Assembly (NCBI GenBank): GCA_008477525.1
Contig: SPDT01000008.1
Coordinates: 1,240,001 to 1,304,000 of the forward strand
Length of the DNA stretch: 64,000 nucleotides
Direction: 5' to 3'
Origin: Hypomyces perniciosus
Lineage: Eukaryota; Ascomycota; Sordariomycetes; Hypocreales; Hypocreaceae
Shown here: positions 1-12,131 of the stretch, piece by piece
Layout of the letters: every line of letters starts with the position of its first letter
Position numbering within the stretch: the stretch's first letter is position 1
The notes under the pieces: generated by a model
What the model saw: the letters and a program-made list of their open reading frames with translations, nothing else
Databases searched by the model: none
What the model was told of the DNA's origin: nothing
Translations under genes and position numbers: made by a program

Positions 1-2
1 AC

Positions 3-326
3 GCAATCAAACAGAAGATGACCGAGGTAGAGGTCGACAGCAGACGCAAAGCCCTGACAGATGAAATAGAGAAAATGGAACATGAAAAGGCTGGCATCAC
101 GAAAGAGATCTCAGAGAACCTGGAGAAACAGAGAGAGGCGCGGAAGGCTCTTGAAGAGATCAAGAGTGATATCCATCAGAGGGAGCATGACCCCCGGGAG
201 AAGCGAACCACGGAGAACAAAACCAATCTTGAAATGGGTGCAGAACCAACGACCGTTTTTCCTGCTCAGTGTGGTCTTGATGATGCTGAAGGCAGGACAT
301 GTCTTTTTCGCGAGCTTGATGAGTGA
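3..326 (+). CDS. 3' end of an unidentified coiled-coil protein gene (5' truncated by window)
   Basis: The reading frame is open from the first bases of the window and ends at TGA 324-326, so only the C-terminal ~107 residues are visible. The segment is rich in Glu, Lys, Arg and Ala with heptad-like spacing, typical of a coiled coil, followed by a less charged tail. No family motif is recognisable and I do not assign a function. The stop overlaps a good 5' splice site (GTGAGT from about position 322), so the gene may continue through an intron and the stop may not be used. An upstream sequence would decide identity. Partial; moderate confidence that it is coding. Confidence 0.5.
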   Translation, partial: AIKQKMTEVEVDSRRKALTDEIEKMEHEKAGITKEISENLEKQREARKALEEIKSDIHQREHDPREKRTTENKTNLEMGAEPTTVFPAQCGLDDAEGRTCLFRELDE

Positions 327-1209
327 GTGGGACAATCCTGTTTACCCCGTTTCGACCACGCTGTAATTATAATCCGGATATATAGCTTCGTTTATTGTAT
401 TCAATTTTTGCCTAAATCCAGGCCCTATTATGTCCCAAGGACCATTATCAATGGTTCTCACAGCACAGCAAGGGTGTCGGATCCAGTGGTTGAGCGTAAC
501 AGCAATACGCGAGGAATCCTCTCAATTGAAGCTAACTACGGAGTGGAAAACTAGAAAATAGAGGGCAGCCGTTATCATAACATACATCATACATAGGAAA
601 TTGTGTTGTGGATACAAGTTGTGGTTGGATCACGTCACAAAAGAGATGACAGCCGAATGCGAACAGTAATGCGATAAAGGGAATTAATTGTCAAGCCTCG
701 ATCGATACTAGTATTTCGGCCACTTGTTTAGAACGTATCCACTCCCCAATATTTCCCACGATCTAAGACGATTCCCATGTCGTACTAATACTACGGAGTA
801 CTAGTAGTGGCATTGCTAATTGGCTGGTACTATTTTAAGCCCGATTCATACAAGCCTGGAATCGCAACGTTGAGCCGCCCGAGTGTCCGAACTCCGTACA
901 TGCGTGGCGGACCAACATTGTGTGATGTACGGAGTACGGAGTACAGGGCAATCCATGGCTCGGGGATTTCAGCATGCGGCTTTTTGCGGAGTTAAGATGG
1001 GGACGGAGACGGGGAGATATGAGCTGAAATGAAGATTCTAGATGAAACCTGCTGCTCCATGCGGAGTTCATAAAGCGAGTTTTGCGGGCTTCATGGACTT
1101 GTTTGTTCCTTGTTTGTTCCTTGTTGTCAGTTAAGAGGGATTGAGACGTCGCTTCAGTCAGCCTCTCGTCATAATCTCGTTCATGCACATGTGTAAGAGG
1201 AGCATCACC
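327..1209. other. Intergenic spacer
   Basis: No convincing gene is seen here. The spacer contains three copies of the 9-mer TACGGAGTA (792-800 and two overlapping copies at 928-943), the motif that recurs in many spacers of this window. The right part is presumably the promoter of the downstream glycerophosphodiesterase gene. Confidence 0.5.
928..943. repeat. Overlapping tandem TACGGAGTA pair
   Basis: Two copies of TACGGAGTA overlap by two bases (928-936 and 935-943). This is one of several places in the window where the 9-mer occurs as a tandem or inverted pair. Confidence 0.7.
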
Positions 1210-2635
1210 ATGCCAGCGACAGAAACACAGCCTTTGATCAACACTCTACAGGGGATAAACATACCAAAGGGTACATAGTAGTCTCCCCTTGCTTTGCGAG
1301 AGACTGCAAGATACTGCAAGATACTTACTCGGTCGCACAGCAGCACCATGGGCCGTTGCGGTTCCTTCACGGAGAAGTCCATCACGATACTTGCCCCAGA
1401 CCATCGCCCACAGGGGCTACAAAGCTTCATGGCCAGAAAACTCCATGGCCGCGTTTAAGAGCGCAGTCGGCGTGGGAGCTCATGCGATAGAGACGGATGT
1501 GCACATCTCCAAGGACGGGGTCGTGGTTTTATCACATGTACGTTGTGCTTTGCCCCTCTGCTTGGCGAGTGGAGTGGAATATGCTGCTGACTTTTGCCAA
1601 GGATTCCTCGCTCAAGAGATGTTTTGGCGTGGACCGCAAGATTAGGGACTGTGATTGGGAGTTCCTCTCTACGCTGACGACGTTGAGGCAGCCTCATGAG
1701 AAGCTGCCGAGGCTGAGTGATTTGCTGGAGTATCTCGTCTCTGGACCGGAGACGGAGAAGATTTGGGTACTGTTGGATATCAAGGTGAGTGAATGACCGA
1801 GAGGAGTATATATATATATATACATATATGCTTTAAAGGCTTTCCCTGGTTCTAATGAATGGATAGATGGATGATGATCCGAATGCGTTGCTTGGAGCCG
1901 TTGCAAAAACATTCACTCAAATCCCGTCAAAGGTCCCATGGGATGAACGTATCGTCCTAGGGTGCTGGAACGTAAGTCACCACCCACTCCTATTCAAATA
2001 CTCCCCAAAGGAACCATTCATACTTCATATGAACAACATATACTAACTGTCCCCAGGCAACGTCCGTCAAAACCGCCCTCTCCCTCCTCCCCGGCTTCCC
2101 CCTAGCGCACATCAGCGGCTCAGTCCTCTACTCCCGCCACTTCCTCCCCATCCCCAACATGGGCTTCAACGTATTACAGCAGTTCCTCGTCGGCCCCCTC
2201 GGCTCATGGCTCCTCCAGGACGCCAAGAAGGCAGGCCGTCTGGTCTTTGCCTGGACCGTCAACGAGGAGAGATGGATGCAGTGGTGTCTCCGGAAGAATA
2301 TTCCCAAGCATCCCCCCTCCTCATCGCTATCAGAAGAAGAGGCACAGAATAACGACGATCTTACAGCCAAGAACACTGTGGTTATAGATGGCGTCATCAC
2401 AGATGATCCGAGGCTCTTCATCGAGGTTTGCAACAGGTTTGAGGATGAATTAGACGGCAAGATACCACCAGCGGGATCCCTCATGCGCAGTTTTAGGGGT
2501 CGAGTAGGGAAGTTGTTGGAGGTTGTGATTTTCAACTTTTTCGGCCCGGGTTTCTTTCTTTATGGAGTATCTCTAGGATACTTCGATCTTCTGGGTAGAT
2601 CGTTCTTGAAGAGACTAAGGACACAAAGCGCATAA
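1210..2635 (+). CDS. Glycerophosphodiester phosphodiesterase family protein, PGC1-like
   Basis: Exons are 1210-1270, 1341-1537, 1602-1784, 1867-1971 and 2057-2635, all in phase, giving 374 residues. Exon 2 carries the GDPD signature: HRGYKA, PEN, then ETDVH followed by DGVVVLSHD. Later GDPD landmarks are LLDIK, WTVN and GVITDDP. The hydrophobic stretch near the C terminus (FFGPGFFLYGVSLGYFDLL) looks like a membrane anchor. This arrangement matches the yeast Pgc1 group, which degrades phosphatidylglycerol by a phospholipase C-type reaction; that specific activity is inferred from the family. The start was chosen because the frame has no ATG before HRG in exon 2, whereas ATG 1210 opens a QPLI-containing N terminus that joins in phase through a GTACAT/CACAG intron. 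The first intron is the least certain. Confidence 0.85.
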
Positions 2636-3002
2636 TTCAAGGAGAGCGGGAACCACGACATGGATACGGCGCGATATAACAATTCTAAACTTGCTTTTTA
2701 AAAGCTCCCATTATGGTATGGTATAACTAACTTCTACTCGACATAACTCACCAAGTGCCGTTGTAAGCCCGATTTTTCATTCATTGTCTTGGCTGTATTG
2801 ACTGCAAGTCTTTTTGACGCCTCGTGCAAGCCATCTGCTCCAAGTATGCACAGGCGAATCAAGCCCCTCGTTCTCCCGTTTGGGAGGCATCGTAAATCAA
2901 ATTCCGCCCAACTTGCCCTAACTCCATAAATGCCCTCCAACCGCCGCAAGCATAGCTAAGCCACTAGGACCGCTTTTCCCTCTTAAAAAAAAGGGCGACA
3001 GC
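2636..3002. other. Convergent 3' spacer
   Basis: This 367-bp spacer lies between two tail-to-tail genes and should hold both 3' UTRs. Nothing else is recognisable. Confidence 0.5.
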
Positions 3003-5096
3003 TCAAATCTCAACATCAATCTCCAGATCCAGTGCCCCAATGACATCGTCATCCATAAGGGGCTTGTGAATTGTGGGTAGACCCTTGGTCTCCGTGTACT
3101 TCTGCTCTTGTAGTTTGGCAAGATGAGGCAGCATCTGTGAGGAAGACATCCCACTGGACTTGGGAGTTCCGTTGGCCGGTGTGCTCGCGGAGCCATCTTT
3201 GGAAGTTGCCTTATCGCCTACCTTCTCGTTCACATCATGGACGAACTTGGCCTTTGTCCTCAGTCGTCGAGAGTAGTCCTCCTGGACATGCTCGCCACGC
3301 TTAATGGCGTTTTCGATTTCTCGAGCCTTGGCCTTCTCCTTTAATTGAGCCTTGCGGACAGCTTCCTGATTGAGTCGTCGGTTTTCTCGGTTACGCTCAG
3401 CAAGTCGGTCTTGTTCTGATGACGCCTTCGTGGCCTCTGGATTCTTTGAAGGACCCAGGCTTGTCCTGAAGGCCAGCCGCTGGCTACCCAGTTTGTCAAG
3501 TTCCTCTTGAAGCTCCTCCGCCTTCTGATCGTCGCCCTTTTGTACTGCTTCCTCATGCAGCCGGGAAATACGTTCACGCTCTGTCGGATCGAACCGCCGT
3601 CGGAATTCATTCCTCTTTGCAAGTCTGGCTTTGATCTCCTCGTTTGTCCACTTGTGGCTGATAAGAGAATTAATGTCGTCGATTTTATCTAGAAGGAATG
3701 CTTTTGTAGGCAGCGCGATGTCATCGTTGTTACATGTAACTTGATAACGGTTCAGCTCAGCCTAAGACATTGTTATTATCATTCAAGCGTCACTGGTATA
3801 GGTGATAATACCTCTGTGAACTTGCCACTCGACGCTGCGATGAAGGGGAACTCCTTTATGGCCTTACCGTGGGCCGCCTTCACGTACTGATCTGTCACAA
3901 AGGATCCATTGGGACCGTTAAGTGCATACGGCCGGCTTGTTGCAAAGCCTGTGCAACATCATCGATTAGCATTTGTGTATAGCCCTGATTCCAACGTGAA
4001 ATCTTACCTTGGATGACTGCCATGCGGTACTGCTCAACGCCAGTTTCAGGGTGAGGTCCTAGGGCAATGCGGATATAGCATCCCGTTATGGCTGACTCAA
4101 AGCCGGGTGTGAAGCAGACCTGTGCAAACTCGTTCCGGCCAAGTCGAATTCTGTCATAATCGCGAAGCTCTGCCGGTGGTAGCTCCCGAGCAGGCTCTTT
4201 TTCAGGAGTACGGCTGCGGCCCCGTCCATAATCATCGTCGCTATCTTCTGGCTCTCTGGAGCCACGACCTCTCGGTGACATACCATCCCTCCGTCTCTCT
4301 TGGTCTTCGCGTCGCCGTTGTTTCTCAGCGCGTGCTCTGCGCAAAGAATCCATCGCTGACTCGCCGGCCTTCCCTGTCCTCTGCCGTGACGCCTTACGTT
4401 GGCCATCTTCAAGTTCGGCGGTGTCTGCGCTGCGCTTCTTCTTGACCTGTTTCCGCTCCTCGTTCTCGACGTTGTTGACCATTTGTCGCAGAAGACGATT
4501 CTGCCGTTGGCGCTCGATCTCAGAGACTCGATCTGCGATGATCTGTTCTCGCTCTACTTCACGCATGGCCATGATCTCTGCCTTTTCTGCTTCGCTCGTG
4601 AACATGCCGTCCACCGGGTATTTATCATCATCTCCACCAGCTGCAGCGGCGGCAGCGTTTGTACGGCTCGCGCCGCGCGATGGCTCTGCGTCGGAGTCGG
4701 ACTCGTCCATTGAAGCTGATTCGAGCGAGTTTGGTGATGGAGGAGCTGAAGACCTGATGACAGGGAGAAAATCCCGCGTTAACAACTGTCAAACAGCTGA
4801 GAGGAAACAAGGGGTGAGGTCCAAGTGAGCTGGAGCTGAGGCTGCAGAGCCGTGGTCTTGATGGAGCATAGAAAGACCTGGAAGGACAAGAAAGAGGCAG
4901 AATAATTCACTTACGCCTCACCCTCTTCCTCCGAATCATCTTGCCGTGATCGCCGCTTTGACTTCTTCCCCGATGATTTGGATGTCTCCTTTGTTGCCGG
5001 CGGCGATGCTGAAGCCTCTCTGCTCGCGGCCACAGATCCCTCGTCATCTGAATCACCACCCGCAAGGGCGAGGAGCTCGTCGTCGATATCAGCCAT
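3003..5096 (-). CDS. rtf1: RNA polymerase II-associated Paf1 complex subunit RTF1 (Plus3 domain)
   Basis: Reading down the minus strand, exons are 5096-4915, 4753-4008, 3948-3812 and 3761-3003, giving 607 residues. The acidic Ser/Asp/Glu-rich N terminus (MADIDDELLALAGGDSDDE) and the charged coiled region are typical of Rtf1. The Plus3 domain spans roughly residues 255-385 (RELPPAELRDYDRIRLGRNE through IQGFATSRPYALNGPNG to the end of exon 3). It is followed by the ISHKWTNEEI element and a long basic coiled-coil C terminus. Rtf1 works with the Paf1 complex on elongating RNA polymerase II and promotes H2B ubiquitylation in the families studied. The gene is divergent from COQ7 with a 512-bp shared upstream region. 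All introns have GT-AG ends, and the third has a GCTAATC branch site. Confidence 0.92.
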
Positions 5097-5608
5097 GATG
5101 ACAATCCGTTACACCGTGCAGAATCGTTGACAGAAAAACGCTTCAGGGGGTGGCGACACGAGCGACTGCTGTTCCTTCCGGCGTATTAACGCGACGGCCG
5201 TCTCGAGAAGATCCGTTTAGTGAATATGACACGCAGAGGAGGAAGAATTTGGCACGACCGCCACGAAAAGAGGTCGACAGACTCGCCAACAAGAGTTTCG
5301 GAGAAGGAGAAAAGACACAATGGCAAATGGCGAAGGAAAAGTGAGAGAGCGTCTTCACAGCCTTGCCGGGATTCGCCCTGGCTACCAGCAGCTGGGACTT
5401 GCGCTTCTGTCGGCGAAGCGTTAGTCCGGCAGCGATGTGCGCAGCCAATCGGCATGCTTGCCGTTTACGGACCTTGCATGCTCGGCGTCATCCTCAATGG
5501 ATAGTCCGACTTTCGAGAGTTTCGTGTTCCATCTCCGGCTCAATTGCGATTCTACTATTGGGACGGCGATATTCGGCTTGGATCTCTTCCAAGTGAACAT
5601 CGATAATT
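5097..5608. promoter_or_regulatory. Shared divergent promoter region of rtf1 and coq7
   Basis: The two start codons face away from each other across 512 bp, so this segment must contain both promoters and 5' UTRs. I see no TATA box I would trust and no repeat. Confidence 0.5.
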
Positions 5609-6402
5609 ATGGCGCCAACACGATGTCTGGCTCGGCCAGCCCACAGCATTTGCAAACGTCTCGATGCCGCGCGCACCATCCGCACACTCTCAACAAGCTC
5701 CGCCATGCGAACTGCTTCCTCCACCACAACCTCAAGCTCAGACAGCGCAAAGAAGCGCAAGCCGCTCACCCAAGAGCAGCGTGACTTTCTCTCCTCCGCT
5801 GTAAGCGCATCGAACCTCTCATATCTCCACACAAACGTCCCTTACTAACGCGCTACTCCCCTCCCCAGCTCCGAGTCAACCAAGCCGGCGAATTGGCCGC
5901 AACACTCATCTACAGCGCGCAAACACCTCCAATCATCCGCAAGCACCCTCACCTCCGCCCTCTGATGGCCCACATGTACGATCAAGAAGCCGCTCACTTC
6001 TCAACCTTCAACGCCCTCATCCACAAACACCGCGTCCGACCTACCGCACTGTACCCCGTCTGGTCCGTCCTGGCTACTGGCTTGGGCTGGTCTACAGCTC
6101 TCATGGGCCGTGAAGCAGCCATGGCATGCACTGAAGCTGTTGAGACCGAAATCGGCCAGCATTACAATGAGCAAATCCGTACGATTCTGGAGATGATCTC
6201 AGAGTGGGAGGCGCAGGGGTATGAGGTCGGCGAGGAGATCAAGGAATTGATTGGAACCCTGAGGAGAATACGAGACGAGGAGCTCGAGCATCTGGATCAT
6301 GCCGTGGAGAACGATGCCAAGAAGGCAGAGCCCCACTGGCTACTTACGAACGTCATAAGGGCAGGCTGCCGCGGCGCAATATGGGTGAGCGAGCGGGTAT
6401 AG
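5609..6402 (+). CDS. coq7: 5-demethoxyubiquinone hydroxylase COQ7 (CAT5/CLK-1), mitochondrial
   Basis: Exons 5609-5800 and 5869-6402 give 241 residues; the intron contains a TACTAAC branch site. The N-terminal ~45 residues are rich in Arg, Ser and Thr with few acids, as expected for a mitochondrial presequence. The di-iron ligands of the COQ7 family are visible: the Glu of VNQAGELAA, the E-x-x-H of DQEAAHF, the Glu in EAVETEIGQHY, and the second E-x-x-H of DEELEHLDH. The enzyme hydroxylates demethoxyubiquinone in the penultimate step of ubiquinone synthesis at the inner membrane. Length and domain order agree with fungal homologues. It converges on the phospholipase D gene, whose stop lies about 290 bp downstream. 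Confidence 0.95.
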
Positions 6403-6692
6403 CATTATGATTAGTTATTTCTAAATAACGAACATGTAAGAGTATGTATGCGTGTTTGATTAAGGTATGTATGAGACGACACGAATGAAACAGAGACAGG
6501 GTGTTGGAGCTCAAGAGACCAAGAAAAAAAGAGCCAGGCGCCAATGTTCTATGCTTCCATTATGGGACTTCTCCAGCAAGTTTCGTTACTGGTCCCAAGT
6601 AGTATTGTAACTCCTCTGCAAATGCATTAAACCGACTTTCAACCCGCCTTATTACCACTCGCTGTGCCGGCCTGCGACGATACTGATGTTGA

Positions 6693-9600
6693 TTAATTGC
6701 TAAAGGATGGTTAGCTTTTGCGTTGAAGCCCAATTCTCCGAAAAGAAGAGACTTACTAAATGGCGATGGGGGCCACACCATCCACCTGATATCCCCAATT
6801 TCCATTGTGCTCCTCAGTGAGAAGCCAGTCGTATGGGAACTCAACCAAGTTGCCCTGCACCAAGTTCAACAGCTCCCCCGCGTCAGCACGGGATGGCATA
6901 TCTTCAATTGAGAAGCCACGGCGGCTGCCCTTTGTCGTGGCTCGACGGCGACGCTTCACAGATCCAACATTGGCAGTTGGAGGAGGAGCGTTGATTTCCT
7001 TAGACGACGGCTTTTCCAGAGTTGAAAAGGTCGTCCTACGGTCTCTGCTCTTGCATCGTCCACCAGTTTTGGAAGGAGAGGTGTCGATGACTGGGAATGG
7101 CACGTCTCCGGCAGGATACACTGGTGAAGGGGGCTCAAGTGAGGTTTGGTTGTCCATGGCACCATCGGTAGGCTGCGGTCGAAGAATCATTTCTTCGCCG
7201 TTCCCGGCGCGAGATGCATGTTTCTCTTCTGCGTCTTCGTCCACAGGCAACTGAATTTTGGGCCTGTCTCCTTGCTCTGAAACTTTCCCTCCTTCGTTTT
7301 CAGCTGCTCTAAGCTGGGCTTCAGGAGCCACGCTAGTAGCAGTAGACACACGCTGCTGGTTCATCTCATGGTGGTGTTCAGATTCATCACCGTTAACCGG
7401 TTTCCCCTCCATGCTTGCCCGGAATCTCTCGTTATATTCCATGTACTCCCGATACTCCGCCCAAGTACCCACTTTCGAGTCAGGCATGCAGCGGAATACT
7501 CGGCGATAAAGCACCGTGTTGTTGAGGGCGGAGCGATTCCAGATCTCGTCGATGAAGTTGGGATCCACTGGGTCGAGCATGCAATTCTTATCAATAAGAA
7601 CAGGCTTGATATCCGCGGCCATCGGGTGAGGAGCGCCAGCAGGACGACCCGACGCAGGATCAGTCTGGGTCTGAGAACGGTCGTTGTGATTATCATCGAA
7701 AGCATGCGAGGCTTGTGCTTGAGCATCCGTTGGGGGTGCCTGCTTGTTTACACCATCTCTACTGGTGGGGGGAATTGGTAGAGTCTCATCACTCGGTTCC
7801 GAGTGTTTGTGATGGTGATCATTTGAAGCTGAGGTTGGTCGCGCAAGATGCTTCGGCGTGTCCACGCTCCCCCTGCCCTCAGTGCCCAGGCCATGCACAA
7901 GGACTTCGCGGCCATTGATAATAACCGAATCTCTTCCTTCATCGAGACCTGACTTTTCGGCAGCCTTCCAGTTATCTGGGCCATAGCCAGATACATCCAA
8001 ATGGTGTTCCTTATTTCCAACAACACGGGGATCGATTTCAATGTCTTTTCCTTTCAAAGACGAGCCATCGTCTTGCATTGCTTCCGCTCTCTCGAAGTCG
8101 AGTTCGTGATTGAAACTAGGGAGTCGAAGGGGGCTAAGGGGCTCTTGCGGGCTCTTAGCATGTTGGGAACTAGTGCTTGCAAACTCGCTAGCTGGAGCTC
8201 GATCGTCGCCGTAAATGTCGTCCATCTCTTGGTCGAAGGCCGCGCCATCTTCTTGTTCACGCTCCTCCTCCAGGATCGCATCAACGTCGAGGCCTAGATG
8301 CTCTCGCATCAGACGCAGACGGAGAGTGTGAGCAAATCGACCAACTCGGTACGGCTTCCCAGCCATGGTGGACCAAATCATGTCAGTATCACGAACAATG
8401 GCAGCAATTTCGGAGTCTCGACTGCCAACCATAGACCGTTCATTAATATTTGCGGAGCCAATAAGTGCCACTCTGTCATCTACGATGATAGCCTTGGCAT
8501 GGATATAGAGCTGTTCAGTTACCAGGACATCGTTCGCCATGACACCCCATTGCCGGAGGGAGTAGAAACTGATGTAATCTTCTGGGTCGATTCCCGCGGC
8601 ACGGAGACGACCGAATATCGAATGCTCTCCACGGCAAATACTCCGATACTGGCACATGACAATCAATCTCACGCTGGTTCCTTCCTGTTCATCAACAGTG
8701 TTCTGGAACCCTGGCATAAGAGGAATGATGATGACACATCGCCAGTCTTCGTCATTTTCATGCGCACGCATGATGCGATCAACCAGAGCATCACCAATAC
8801 GGTTGACGATTTTGGTGCCATAGGCTTCCGTGCTTGTAATGAAAAACTGGTTTTCGATGTAGACGAAGTGCTCTGAATCCTCGATCATCTTAACATAGGC
8901 GGTCTGAATGCTTTGTTCCGTATCCTCGACCCCGAGCGACCAGGTTGACGCAGATCTGAGGATCTGCACCTCACAAGTACCGGTCAGACCAAGAGCTTCA
9001 AGATCTTCAAACTTGGCATCCGGAGGAGGTAACAAGAATGGCAAAGGTCTTGTTGGCTTCCGTCCTCGACGAAGGTAATTCCACCGTTGAACGAAATGGC
9101 GAGTCAGATCTCGGGCAGGCTGACCAACAACCTGCATCCCCACATCATGCCAGGGCATTCTTGGAACCTTGCCCCGATCGTACATTTCTTCATAAGGTTC
9201 GTTTAGCCTGAAGAAGTCCTGAACTCTGGGGTTTGAATAGTCCTTGCCCGGGAACAGCTGGCAGTGCTCGGCATCCTTGGGCATTTCGGATGGCTCGAAC
9301 CCGGTCGGCTTGTCATCGACAATTGGATGCTGCGGACAATCCCAACGGCCGAAACAAAGGTCAAAACCACCGAGAAACGCGACATCGTGATCCACGATAC
9401 AGATCTTTTCGTGGTGGGCAAAGAAAAATTGGTTCTTCTTGAACTGATGCGGCGATCGCTGGACAAAGATATTGGGGTGCAAATTGAGCAGCGAAAATTT
9501 GGTGTATTCCGAATCGATTGGGACGGCTGCTTCCACGTTGCGGTAAATGATGACGAATATCTTAACTCCTTCTCTCGCTTTCTTCTGAAGAAGTCTGTCA

Positions 9601-12131
9601 AGACGCCATTTCTGGCTAATACATGCTGGGCGACGCATGTAGAGTTCAGGGCTCAGCCACCAGTCATGGATGTAAATGACATCTTTTGCCATATTGATAG
9701 CTCTTGATACGTTCCACATGTAATCTCGACCATCAACAAGCCATTGCGCGAAGACACCGTTACGGACAGGAGCATAGCTATCAAAACGCTTCTTTTCATA
9801 CCATGGCGTCTGTCGTAGCATCTCGCCGATTGACTCTTCAAATTGCCTCATGACTGATTGATATCTCGAAAAGAGTCGTACTTTGCGCTCCGATGTGTTC
9901 AGCGTAAGCGTGTGATGCTTCTCTAGCGGTGCTTCCATGGTCAAGTCAATCTCAGCTTTCTTATCCTTGGAGGCGATCTGCTTCAGTGGGTTTCTCTTAG
10001 AAACGATGCTGAACTTCGAATCCACAAGATAGACGTCATAAATATTCATGTTTTCGGGTGACTCTACACAGACAATGTAGCTTTGTCGGACGAGGAACCA
10101 CTTCCGGCTGTGACGAGCAATGACCTTTGCTGGTGTCAGGACGCGGCGAAAGTCAAGGCCTTTGGATGTCTGGATGTGAAGGTAGCCTTCTTTTCCATGG
10201 TAACTCCCTTCAGCGGCGAGACGAACACCAAGAGCCGATAATTCGAGGAATCGACAAAGACGGTTGCTGTCGGCCCTGAACATCAGCCATCGAATCATCT
10301 CAGACAGATACTTTTCCAAGATGCGTCTCTGCTTATCCACATAGCGTTGTCTCCGACTCTGAACATCCAGTCCGGGGTTTCCTTGGCCTTCTGTGAATGA
10401 CATCTCACCCGGGTCAGTGATGCCTGTGGACCTCCGTCGCATTCCCAGGAAGTTACCACGGGACTTTTTTCTTGACTGGTACTGAGGTCCCTCGGCACCA
10501 CTCATAAGATCATCCCCAGCTTCGTCCGCCGCTGTACCCTCGCCGGCGGTCTCTTCGCCGCGGCCACTAGCCTGGTCTTCCTCATCGCTTTCGTCTCCCT
10601 TGTTCCGGGCACCACGTAGATATGGGAAGGCTGAGTAGGGGAATTTAGGCTGCTTGGGACGAGCCCCGAGGTCAAGGCGTCCAAGCATGTACTTGTCGTT
10701 GTTAAGGGCGAATTTGTATCTGAAATGCAAGTTGTAGATATCTCTGATTGTTCGAATAACGATCCAGTTCATCCGGCTTGGGCCACTACCATACTCCAGT
10801 TCAATGGTAAATATCCAGTGGCGTTCTTTGTCATCATCCGGTATTGGACAACTATCTTTGATCTTGAGTTTCAGCTGCTCTAGGAGAACCGGTATCCTTT
10901 TGTTTCCATGTTCATCCCGCTGGATCATACTCGCCAGCATCAGGACGGCTGGCGCACCAGCTCTCAGCTCAGCCATGAGCTCTGCGGACTTGAAGTAGTC
11001 AAAACGATCCTCCTTTTTCTGTCGAAGAAGCTTAAGGGTATTTTTGACCTGCTTCCACTTCTGAGCACCATAGCTTGAGGCACGCTCCGAGTTGAAGAAG
11101 TGTCGCTTGGGAGTCAGCGCATCTCCATCTGACATACCTCCACCCCCAAACACGGTAATACGGCGTAAGTGACCAATACGTCGCCCAACCACGGCAGAGC
11201 TCTCTAGGTCTTCAGTATCTTCACCTGGAGGGGTCATTGTGGTATTCATCCAAGATTGCCCTCTTCGGAACGGCCTACGTCTGGGGTTATCGCGCACATC
11301 GCCATCGGAAACAGCATGATCGCGCTCGGATGTATCAGGCATACTCGCACGACGTCTTAGCAGGCGGTTATACGTACTCAGCGTATCTGGTTCACCTGGA
11401 AATCCCGGTACGGAAGGGGGGCTGAATAATGGCCCCCTCTTTGTGCGCCGATTTCTTCGCTGTTTCTTCTTAGACACCCCTTGCTGCGGAATGGCTGCTT
11501 CATCGGCTGTCTCAATATCTGCGTCTGCATCAGATTGCTCTTCGAGTAGAGTATCGGGGACTCGGTTTATCACTCTCTGGGCTGTGGGCGAGCTGGTCAT
11601 GGATTGCGTGCCAAGTTCAGAGGGCACAGTCGGAGTATTTGGGGGTTTTGGCGGCTGTACGCTCGAACTGACTGTGAGGGCTTTGAGCTTGGACATGAAT
11701 GCAGCACCCCGCGACCTGCCGAGGGTGTCCGGGTCTTCTCCCAGAGAGGCCATCGGGGAGTCTAGTGTATCAGGCCAGGCGAATTGAACGCTTCGCCTCC
11801 CAGTCGTCTGGGCACCATCTTGCATATCATGGTCGGCATCGACAAAGGAAGGCTCTTGGTCCTCATCAAACTCGTCCAGCTTAGACTGGACACCAGCCGC
11901 TAAGGGCGAGGGATTATGATGAACCAGTCCACCATTCCAATAATCTCGAGCCTCTGCGGTGGATGTGTCTGCATCTGGCTCTGGCTTAGGCGTGACGAGG
12001 GCAGAAGGAAGCAGGTCATCGTTCGTTTGTGGGGGTATATAGGGGGGTTGCGAGTCGGCATTCGCGGGAGAGGATGGCTGAGGAGTCCTGCTCATTGGCG
12101 ATACGGAGTCATCTCGAGGGTCACCGGCCAT
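6693..12131 (-). CDS. pld1: Phospholipase D (SPO14/PLD1 type, PX-PH-HKD)
   Basis: One very long exon starts at ATG 12131 and ends in this frame at TAG 6758-6756. A GTAAGT donor overlaps that stop, and a CTAAC branch plus TTTAG acceptor allow splicing of 6756-6700, giving a three-residue different end (IYN) and 1793 residues; I prefer the spliced form. The order is a disordered Ser/Pro-rich N terminus, a PX domain from about residue 436, a PH domain from about 645, the first HKD motif near residue 904 (HEKICIVD, then GGFDLCFGRWD) and the second near 1207 (HAKAIIVDD, then GSANINERS). These are the two catalytic motifs of phosphatidylcholine-specific PLD, which makes phosphatidic acid. The ~500-residue C-terminal extension is low-complexity with a conserved terminal block. 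The 5' side faces ERG4 across a 1.6-kb spacer. Confidence 0.95.

Noticed and set aside
8298..8876. 192-residue open frame antisense to phospholipase D
   Set aside because: Lies over the second HKD region of PLD on the other strand; shadow frame.
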